Shown here: in pieces, positions 35,801-45,900 of the stretch
Layout: each line of letters opens with the position of its first letter
How positions within the stretch are numbered: the stretch's first letter is position 1
Assembly: GCA_964020085.1 (NCBI GenBank)
Contig: OZ026597.1
Span: 17,672,609-17,736,608 of the forward strand
Direction: 5' to 3'
DNA: 64,000 nucleotides
DNA from: Micromussa lordhowensis
Lineage: Eukaryota; Cnidaria; Anthozoa; Scleractinia; Lobophylliidae
The notes under the pieces: generated by a model
What the model saw: only the letters and a program-made list of their open reading frames with translations
Told to the model about the DNA's origin: nothing
Database searches by the model: none
Translations under genes and position numbers: made by a program

Positions 35801-37429
35801 CGAGGGCAAGAACTTCGAACCCCATTGTTTACCTCCGGTGGAATAGACAGATCTACTATTTTACCTTGTCTTAGAAACAAGTTACTACACAAAACAGCAA
35901 TTTAAAGCATTTCAAAGCCTACAAGTGTACAACCAGATGGTATCTGGATTTATTTCAAGTGTACAGGGCCATATAGTCAAGGATAATTATGTAGTTTCAG
36001 CGAAGGTAAGACATTTGCAGAGAATGAATGAATCGTTGATTCCAGTTTGGGTCATTACCGAAAAGCAGGGAACTATTATTTCTGCTCATTGCTGTGGCTG
36101 TAAGGCTGGTCTTGGGAAATCCTGCTCCCATGTAGCCAGCATACTCTCTTACCTCGAGTCATGGACAAAAATATATGGAAAATGTCATGCACGCATGCGA
36201 AGTGTTCGTGGATTCTGCCTTCGTATGTAAAGGAAGTCGAGTACGCAAGAGTTCGCGTTATCAATTTTACTTCAGCAAAGAAAATGAAAACTGACTTATA
36301 ATAGGCAGACTACGTGGATTTGTCCATCTTGCCGCAAAAAGATGCAAGTGACCCTAGTAGAAACCGAGACATTAAATTGTTAAGCGAGATCTTCCAAAGG
36401 CATATTTAGTCTAAGCTTCATCAAGGTCATGACAAATTCTTGAAAACAAGTAATATGTTGGGCCTTTCGAGTTACAAAGGGATTAAGTCGAAGGAAAACA
36501 ACTTTCAGCATGTCAAGCGAAGGTAATCCGGTATAAAAACTTACTTTATTGTCATTGTTCTGAAATTCATCTTTGCAAAATGGTCGCTGCAGTGGCACTC
36601 CAGCTACTAAAAAAATCCTTCTAATCCTACTAAATCCTCTGTTTGTGTACTGGAATCGACACACTTTGGAGGTTCTTCAGCAAAGGAAATATCTGAAATC
36701 TGTTGACCCGCTTCATTCAACTTAAGTTCTTTTCTGCGTTCGCTCTCTTCTTGCTCCTTTGCTTCTCATTAGCTCTCTGTCCTCTTTGTGATGCTTGTTC
36801 GATGTTTCCTCTCTCCACACTCTTTTTATGTCCCAGGTTCAAAGCCGAACCCAGTTAACGTTGTATTTGTCCCAACTTTTTGCTGCTCTTCCTTAGACGA
36901 AATGGGGGCTGCATACACGATCATTTGCGAGAATCTTTTCCATCAAATCAGACCGACTTATTGCAGAAATCTAATGTGATAGCTGTTCAAAGGATAATCT
37001 TTCCACTTCTTCTCCTTGGTTTGTGACTACTGATGGGACTCAAGCAAAATGAAGATCTTTACCTGGAGCGCTTTCGCTTCTTCAATCAACTACCATGCAA
37101 AGAAACATCTTCATAGAGAAGACACGACTCGGTTTGTTTATAGTGTTTCTCAACCAATATGGCGGCGTAGCGACAGTTACTAGGCTTTTGGTCACAGGAG
37201 TGAAAACGATCTATAGCAGCGCTTTTTTCAAACTTCAGTCTTAAAATGCAGATAATCATTACATAACATAAGTGTCCCAAGGAGGTTTGTCCATGATTGT
37301 AGTTTCAGTAGTTTAGTGGCTTATAATGATTCCTGCCCATAAAAAAACTGAACTATAAATTTCAACCCCTCTGAAAAAAATAGTGAAACCTAATTTTCAC
37401 TAACAAAACAATGGGAAGCAGCTTAACTT

Positions 37430-37492
<63 letters not shown>

Positions 37493-37700
37493 GTAATAAT
37501 AATAAAATTTCCATTGGCTAAAGTAGTTTTAAATGGAAAGCATCCTTCTTCCAACCCACTCTCCAACATTCAGCTATTATTTTTCTTTCTGTCACTAAGG
37601 TATTGCTTCTCTCATTGTGTTTAGGGATGCAGCTATGATGAGGGAAAAACAGAAAAAAGCTGCAGAAAGACAAGCTGCTGAAGGAGGCGCAAAGAAATAG
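32831..37700 (+). CDS. SERF2: SERF-like small protein (SERF2/4F5 family)
   Basis: Three coding exons: 32831-32837 (ATGACTC before GTAAGT), 34316-34424 (after CTTGTCAG, before GTGTGC) and 37625-37700 (after GTTTAG, ending TAG). Joined, they give 63 residues starting [14 protein letters not shown], the family's hallmark N-terminus, followed by a very Lys/Glu-rich body and a KQKKAAER helix. SERF proteins are small, highly charged modifiers of amyloid aggregation and nucleic-acid binding, found in the nucleus and cytosol. The very short first exon (two codons and one base) is typical of the family gene structure. The second intron hosts the transposon at 35381-37299 and an (AAT)n tract. An AATAAA near 38600 is a plausible polyadenylation signal. 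SERF1 versus SERF2 cannot be told apart by eye. Confidence 0.9.
35905..36230 (+). pseudogene. SWIM zinc-finger fragment of the ISL2EU-like element
   Basis: The frame contains [20 protein letters not shown] followed by a SWIM finger with pattern CxC-x6-CxH ([17 protein letters not shown], about residues 50-65 of the open stretch) and a trailing SILSYLE helix. An upstream open stretch (35608-35800) in another frame looks like the N-terminal part of the same protein, ending in a stop. The downstream nuclease region is missing. A broken remnant. Confidence 0.6.
36380..36664 (-). pseudogene. transposase N-terminal (HTH) fragment
   Basis: The minus-strand frame reads [18 protein letters not shown], then LNPF, then [22 protein letters not shown]. 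This is the layout of the helix-turn-helix region that precedes DDE_Tnp_4-type catalytic domains. The catalytic domain itself is absent. Confidence 0.55.
37432..37505. repeat. (AAT)n microsatellite
   Basis: About 24 AAT units with one TAG interruption, in SERF intron 2 just upstream of exon 3. Confidence 0.95.
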
Positions 37701-39953
37701 CCTTTCTATTAATAATTATTCTTCTTTCTGGATTTTCCAACCGAAGAGAACTTTTGGTACTTGCACATTCTTCATTTGTATGAATCTTGTGAAACACAAC
37801 TGCAAACGGAGCTTTGTCATGGATGAATCATGCTTTATGGACAATTGCAGTAGTAGAATACTTCATTCCATGTGCTAAGTTCTGTTGTTTATTGCATAGT
37901 AACAGTATTTACTATCTCTATGTACTAGGAATGGTTTCAGCTAATCTAACTAAGTAAGTGATGAGCACCCTTGTATGTTGCAGGCACAGAAGAAGGGGAC
38001 AATGACTAAAACGAACACTGGAATACAATTTAAGAGAGTCAGAAAATGTAAATACAAACTTAGGGGAAAGTTGCCTTTGTCCAGTTTTTTCATATCATAA
38101 CTTGGCATTCAGAGTTTGGATTTCTTCCATCAGTGTTGTACATATAATAATGTGTTATAAAAAAGTGTGTAAAATTTTATATTAATCAATATGAAAAGCG
38201 GATAAAAGGTTGAATTGACAGTGTTCTTCTTACTTGCAATAGCCCTAAACAATTTTAAGTAACAGAACTTTGAAAACTATAATTTGTGCAATGGCTTATG
38301 TATTGTTGAGTAGTTCACTGATTGATAGTCAGATACCAGCCTGCTTGCGTTTCCCTTTGTTTGTGACTTTCATTTAGGATTCAATTATAGCAAAATGTTC
38401 TTCAGGACTTTCCTTCTTTACACTTTCTGTTGTTGCCTGCCTATTGATAGGTCAATACAGAAAAATAAGAGATGTTGGAGTACAATATTAATCATTGTTT
38501 TAATGGTATAATTCAATATTTTGTACACATATTGTATATGTAAAGACAATGTCGTAAATCAGTAGTTAATTGTATACCTTTTCATCAGTAGAAGTTGAAT
38601 AAACATATATATAAGGTAAACATGTGGCTCTTATTTAGGGAAAAAAATTTCTGTGTTTCTATCTAGATAGTTTTAGGAATATGGGTGTAAGAAATGCTCT
38701 AGGAACATGAGCGGCAGTTAAGTGTTTCCACAGCCTTTTTGTGTTCTCAGAAAAAAACTTTCATGAGTGCTGTTATAACTTGATAGAAACATAGAGAAAA
38801 TGTTTTCTACCGGTATTTATATTATAGAAAAAAAACAGGAGATTAAGAATGGAAGATTACCTGTTTGTTTTGATTATCTGAATGTAATTTCTCTTTGCAA
38901 GATCCACCATTACATCAACAGATCATGCTGTGCTCTATGTTTTCACTGGGTTTTAGAAGTTCAGGTTTTAGTATCCCTTTTGTACAGGGTGTTTTCTGAA
39001 AATTGTTAGTTCATCTCTGTTATCTGAAGGATTCTGGTGTTCCCAAACAATAAGAAATTTTGTTTAAGAAAGAGTGAGAGATTAAAGTTTGGAAACACCA
39101 ATATGATATGACAATTCATGTGAAAAACTGGTTGGAAATGCTCTATACTAGCCTTCTACTGTGTATTAAACAGTGCATTGAATCTTGTCTATGAAATGCA
39201 AGGTTTTGGAATGTAGCTGAGATTGTAACCAGGAAACAGGGTAGTTTCTCATGCAACTAGCTAATTTAAATGTAACAACTTTAGAATTCTTCTGCAATTT
39301 TTGATCATTTCTGGAATAACAGTATGATTGTCTGACATCAGTGTGTAATGTGGTCTCTGATTTGGTGGCTGGGTGTATACTTTTCTGAACTCACTGCTGT
39401 GGTTTAACAAGTCAGGGTATAAAAGTGATTAATAAAAATTATTTGAACCTCTTTATTCCCGAGATGGGTTTTCAGGTATGCCCTCATAGTCTCAGCTGGA
39501 ATGATTGTTCCTGGCATTATTTTTTTCTTCCTGCAAAATCCAGAGGTTCAACTTTTACTAAGACTGTTTGATTAGAACAACTAAGAATCTTGAAAGATTT
39601 AAACAAAATAATTTAAAACAGAACTAAAATTCTGGCCAGAAGTGGTATGCACATGTATTAATTTGTCAAGGTGGAGGGAATTTAACTGAAAACTCTTCCC
39701 ATGAGCCTGATTTAAACTTCCCGAAGATCTGTAAGTGTGAAAATGAAGCAGTTTTAATGTGTGATCAACCAGTGATTACTTTTAGGCGAAAACAAGCTTT
39801 GAATTTAATAGTGGAAATCTTAGTCCAAGAACCTCGTGTTAGATCCCTCACTGGGTGGCCAAGAGGGAAAAACCGCTCTTGGCAGACTATGTGTGATGGG
39901 CCCCATGGGAATCATTCTATCGTTCCCAGGGCCTTCTCCGTCGTGTTTTCAAA
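37701..39953. other. SERF 3' region and MRPL24 upstream region
   Basis: The first kilobase or so is likely SERF 3' untranslated sequence (AATAAA near 38600). The last few hundred bases precede the MRPL24 start. No other coding region recognised. A small hairpin (CCAAGAG...CTCTTGG) is at about 39859-39882. Confidence 0.4.
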
Positions 39954-42900
39954 ATGGCGAATTTTAAAGAGGCGGTTCGAAAGGTGCCTCGGCCTTCCAA
40001 GCTATGGAACCCGTTCGGTTTTAGTGTCATGCCACGCCGTTTTCCTCGTAAACGCCGTGGAAATAAGCGCCAACCGATAGTTCCGTTGAAGGAATGGAAA
40101 ATAATACGAGGAGACACCGTAAGTAATATATAAACTACTTCGTTATTAGTGATCATGGATGAAGTGCACAGGTAACACGTGCAACGTAAACTTAGACTTC
40201 AAACCTGGCGAAGAAAGTTCTATCACAACTTTTACTTAAAGTAAACATAATTTCAAACCAATGCAAGACAAGAAAAGTCCTTGTAAGCTTAAACAGAACA
40301 CTTGCCCAATACAAAAAGAAAAATTAACTCCCCCCCCCCCCGGCGCCCCGGTTAGATCCCGGTCTAATGCCAGGCAGGGGGATGTTGAAATTTCAAATTG
40401 ACTGATACATTAGAAGGGAAAAATACTTGCAGTAGGGTTATGTCTCAGAAGACACATCGTTGGACTAGAACAGGAATATGAGACATAAAGACAGTCAGAC
40501 TGTAGATTGCAGACTGCAGGCCAGGTGTATTAAAAATGTAGACCAGGCCAGGGGTAATATCGCAGCTGCAGCCTGCAAACTTTCTAATTCAATCATGTTT
40601 CTGTTTCCATCATTGAGAGCTAACCATACACCTTATTCCAAAATGGCTGCCATTTTAGTGTTCTTTTGTTTTGTTTCCAGGGGGGAGTAGAAATATTCCT
40701 AGTCCCTTCATGCTACAGAAACTGGGATAAGCTCCGGCCTGATGGGCCACTTGGCTTGTATGCAGACTTTACCTTTTTTTACCTTTGTTTGCTTGCAAAT
40801 AGCCCTTGTTGCCTTGTTCAAGAGAAAATGTTCTTTTGCATTTCAAGTTTAAGAACAAGGCAACAAGGGCTAATTTGAAGGCAAACAAAAGACCACTAAA
40901 ATAGTGGCCATTTTGGAATAAGGTGTATAAACATTCTAACTGGAGCATTATTCAGGCTAACCTGAGTGAGTATTCAGGGTGTTGGAAACGCGGATATCAA
41001 CACTAGTCACTCTCGATCTCTTGTAATATATTTTAATGCTCACAGCTAAAATCGCTCTCTACGTCTCGAATATGTCCCAGTCACTGTCACTCTTTTTCTA
41101 TCACTCCCAATACAAGCAAAGAAAGGCTCTTTTATACGCCCTCGATAAGGTTTCTAAGGAAATACAATTTACGTCATTGCTAAGATCATCTTGAATATCA
41201 AAAGTAACGCTAACCAATTGTCACGCACTCTCACGCTCTTATATATTTCTAACATCCTCCCCCCATTTGTCTCGGAGAGAGCAAATGTACATTCAGAAAT
41301 AGAATAGCGAAGTCCTAGATCGTAGCAAAACGAATTTGTGAGTAATTTATACTTATTAATTTTCGCAAAAATACGGCTCGTAAATCACATTAATCTTCAA
41401 CTGCCATAGCGGCAAGTTCTCAGTTTTAGAAAACATAAGTGTTCAAAAGTCATGTTCATTAGCAGCAATAGCTGCAAGGCGCTCTCTTGCATCTCGTGCA
41501 GCACGGCGTGTCTCCCGTTGAGGGGCGAATTCTGCGGCATCAGGATTCAGTTCATTTCCAGGTCCTTCCGTCTGCCGGTCACAAGTCAGCTCGAGCGGGT
41601 ACAAATGTTGAATAGCTCGTTCGAGGTATGATTTCCCAGCTCGCAGCTTAGCACCTCTTACTACTCCATCGCGCCCAGTGATAAGGTCGTCCACGATTCC
41701 CATCTTCCATTTCCCTCGGTTTCTTTCGTCCTCTTTGATAAGCATTACGTCACCAACTGCTATGGTAGAAGACTTCACTGGGTGGTTGAGGCGATGTTGC
41801 TTGCGTAGTGACTTTAAGTACTCATCTGTCCATCGCTTCCATAGCACATCCTTGCATTTCTTAATGTACTTGGCTCGTTTTCGTAGATCTGGGGTCTCCA
41901 AATGATGATGCTCCAACTCCGGCAGTATGTTGGGTTGTCCAAATAGGAGTGAATTCGGCGTCAGCACCGGTAACTGAGGGTCGTCTTCTACGTAGCTCAG
42001 CGGGCGGTTGTTGAGGGCCACTTCAATGTCGAGTAGGACATCTTGCAGCTCAGCCCATGTCAGCATACCGCAGCCAATTTCTTTGTATAACGCTCGCTTG
42101 ACCAAGCCTATCAGTCGTTCAAATTGCCCACCCCACCAAGGCGCTCTGCTCAGGTTGAACTTCCACCTGATCCCAAGGTGTGCTAGGTAATCTTGTAATT
42201 TCTCGTCAGCCATAATGGTCCTCAGAAGTTTTGCTGCCCCGACGAAAGTTCTTCCATTGTCTGAATAGAACGTGTTTGGGCGTCCGCGGTGTGCTATGAA
42301 CCTCTTTAGACTGCTCATAAATTCTTCGGTCTCCAGGCTCAGCAGCAATTCCAGGTATATCCCACATGTTAGGCTGCACGCGTAGAGCACAATGTAGGCT
42401 TTTCCTTCGTTCTTCTTTCCCTTCCGATATCTCATAGGTCCGGCGAAATCAACACCCACTACTTGGAATGCTGCTGTTCCTTTGGTTCGATCACTTGGTA
42501 AACTTCCAGGAGGAGGGTTTCTCAACGCAGTAGCTTGGAATCGCTTGCAGCCAAAACAGCTCTTAATAACCTTTTTCACCAGTCGTCTTAGCCTTGGCAC
42601 CCAGTGATACTCGCGCACTTTAGTCATCGTAAGTCCCACTCCCCCATGGAGTGTGACCAGATGTGACAGCATTACCAGTTTCTCAGTATAGGGGTGTGTA
42701 TCGGGAAGGTAAATAGGGTAATCCCCCTGGATTCTTCCTCGGCACTCCAGCAGCCCATCACTTCTTTCCTGCAGGTTCAGTTGCAGTCTGTTGTCATCGA
42801 ACTTCTCTGATCTCTTTCCACTACTCTGTGCACGCGCGGTCCAAAAGTACTTTTGTTTCTCAATCTCCTCGGACGTAAGCGGTACCACACTTCTCTCTTC

Positions 42901-45900
42901 CTTGCGCTTACGGGAGTTGAACACGAAGCGTTGGATCCAGGCACAAACTCTCAGTGTCTTCCACAAAGCGAACTTCTCCAGCAGCACGTCAAACTCGTCT
43001 GTCACTTCTCGGGCTCCGGCAAATACTTCTCGGGTCACTTTTGCTTCTGCTTGGCTTTCAGGAGTGCTGTTTGTCACGATGTCACATGGCCAGCTTTCTC
43101 TCTCTGCTAACCATTTGGGTCCTCTCCACCATAGCTCCTCTCCCTGCACACTCCCACCACGACTCCCCAGATCTGCAGGGTTCTCTTGACTCGTCACGTG
43201 ACGCCATTGTACGCTTAAATGTTGCTGGATCTTGCTAACCCGGTTGCTGACGAACTGTTTGTAATTTCCAGCTCCTCGTATCCAATGCAACGCCACTGTA
43301 CTGTCCAGCCAACAGTACATTTCACCGACAGGAAAGTCTTCCAGCGCGTCTCTCGTGTTAGTGATCAGGTTTGTCGCCATGTGCCCCGAGACCAACTCCA
43401 GACGTGGAATGCTTAGGCCTTGCTTGGCCAATCTTGCTTTTGCAGTCACCAGTCCCACACTGACTCCTGAGGGTTGGGTTACCACAGCATACAAGGCAGC
43501 TGAAACCCCTCTACCACTCGCGTCACCGAAGCAGTGCAGGTCAATTTTGGTGATATTTTCTCTGTGGGCCGTGAGGGGCCTGGGTACGGTTATGCCTGTA
43601 GGTAGCCCTTCCTCCCATTTTGATAGCTCTTTGATTAACCCATCAGGTAGTTGAGTGTCCCATGGTATCTTCAGTTCACTGGCTTCGCGGTAGAGTAATT
43701 TCCCGCTCAGCGTTGTGGGTGAGACCAAACCCAGTGGGTCGTAAACTCTGGATAATTTTCCCAGTACGCTTCTCTTGGTAGGCTGGGCAGGTTCAGCGGG
43801 GAACTTGACTTCAAGGGTGTCCTTTTCCATGTCCCAAGAAACTCCGAGGAGTGACCCCTGCCCTCTTTGGGGAACGCCCAGTTGCTGCTTTGCAAAGGTT
43901 TCTTGCGCCTCACTGTTCTGGTTTGTACTGACTGCGTCTAACTCTGGGGCGTTTGAATGCCATTTGTGAAGTGTAAATCCACCTTGGGCGAATATCTCTG
44001 TCGCAGTCTCCTTAACTTGCATAGCTGCTCTCACAGTTGGACCACCATTTATTAAATCGTCAACGTACAGGCTCTTCTCTATCTCGCTCACTATCTCTGG
44101 ATACGTTGCATGACAGTTCTCTAAGTGTTGTCGAATTACTCCCCCTAGCAGGAAAGGTGATGAAGAAAGGCCAAACAAGGCCCTCGTGAACCGCAAGGTC
44201 TCTACGCGCCTCGTCTCACGGTCAGCAGTCCCGTCGGAGGTGCCACTAAGTGGCACCTCCGACGGGACTTACACACGAGGAGATGGATCTGGAGAAACTG
44301 ACCAAAGAGATTGGGACGAAACTTCAACTTCTGGAGTTTAAAAGGAGCAAAGGAAAGGACATTGTTGCCAAGAAGAACACCGCTACTATTGAGAGGCATG
44401 TGGACGCGTTAGCGACTTTGGCCAAAGAAGTGGATGAAGTTAAAGTGAAGATCGAAGAGAAAAAACTAGAAGAAGGCCTTTCCATGGAAGAGGTATGTAC
44501 TTGGAGTAATGAAATAGATGAGAAAATTGAGAGTGTGGATGCTGAGATTGAATATCTCAGGAAATGCCTGAATGAAGCGGGCCATTTTTTAGCCGAAAAA
44601 GAGAAAGAAGATGAATTGCGATCCATAGAGAGGGAGAAACAACTTGAATTCGAGAAGGAAAAACTAGAAATGAAGCTAGAATATGAGAAGAAATCAGAAG
44701 AGTTCAAAAAGGGGAAACAAGGGGAATCGAATGGTTCACATGCAAAGCTGCCTAAATTATCAATTACCAAGTTTGATGGAACTTTTGAACAATGGCTTCC
44801 GTTTTGGAATAAATTCTGCGCGGAAATTGATTCAACTGAACTGCCGCCGGTGACCAAATTTGCCTACTTGAAGGAACTTATCCAACCAAAGGTACAGGCA
44901 GATATTGATGGGCTACCATTTAACACTGAGGGTTATGAGAGGGCGAAGAATATTCTGAAGTCAGAGTATGGGAAAACTTCAGAGATCATTAATGCTTACG
45001 TGACTAACATCATGGGTTTACCAACTATCCTGGGCGGAAACCCGCAAGTAGTTGATATGTTCTACAAAAGGCTTTTGTATAATGTTCAAAGTTTGGAGAC
45101 ACTAGGCAAATTGCGTGAAGTCTCAGGGAATGTAAGGGCGGTGTTGGACAAACTGAGAGGAATAAAGGCTGACCTGGTGCGGGGACAAGAAGGGTGGCAA
45201 GAGTGGGACTTTAGCCAATTATTACAAGCGATTAAGCGTTGGAAAGAAATCAATTCCGTGACCGAAGAGAGTGGAAACAGAACCGTGCCAAACCAAAAGA
45301 ATGACAGGTATGATGGGAATTTTCGACGGAGGTCTTATCAAACCCAACAGGAAAATGGACGACAGATGCGTGGGTGCGTTTACTGTGATAAACCTGATCA
45401 CTTTTCTGCTAATTGCCTCAAAGTGGTCGCCGTTGAAGACCGGAGGAGAATTTTCAGCCGCAAGCAATTATGTTTTAATTGTACCGGTGACAGACACAGA
45501 GCTGAAAGCTGTAGAAGTCACGGATGCCAGAAATGCCAACGCAGACACCATACTTCCATTTGTGACCAAGCGACTCAAACAACTAACGGACGATTTCTTA
45601 CTGCACAAGACAAGAGCTCACCGGGTCAAGTCATTTATCCTGTCGTTTTGGTCGAAGTCAATGGATTCAAGTGCCGTGCACTCCTCGATACCGGGGCGGG
45701 TAGTTCATACGCGTCATCCGCTATTTTGGATCATCTAGGCCTTCGACCAGTTCGTAAGGAAATTCAAGCGAATAGAGATGATGCTGGGATCTGTCAACAA
45801 AGTCATCGGCGTTTATAATGTGACAATTAGCAGCCTCAACGGGAAATTCCGACTGGAAACCGAAGTCACGAAAGTAGATCGCGGGACTTTGCTATCACTT

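Larger units (their letters stand above)
35381..37299. mobile_element. ISL2EU-like DNA transposon relic (1.9 kb)
   Basis: The ends are CAATCATGGACAAA...TTGGGACA and the inverted TGTCCCAA...TTTGTCCATGATTG, with TA on each side (35379-35380 and 37300-37301). It encodes a SWIM-type fragment on the plus strand and an HTH/transposase fragment on the minus strand. From family knowledge, ISL2EU elements pair a DDE transposase with a YqaJ-type nuclease, leave 2-bp duplications, and the nuclease often has a SWIM finger. No YqaJ domain is seen here, so most coding sequence is lost. It is inserted in SERF intron 2. Confidence 0.6.

Noticed and set aside
41678..43969. Several plus-strand open frames of 60-130 codons opposite the left BEL/Pao half
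   Set aside because: They lie antisense to the 937-codon pol frame, have no domains and recur antisense to the right half as well; they are shadows.
41443..44256. The 937-codon frame as a host gene with integrase domain
   Set aside because: It ends beside a polypurine tract and an LTR, begins inside RT at the hairpin and has a partial copy across the inverted repeat, all of which make it a retrotransposon part.
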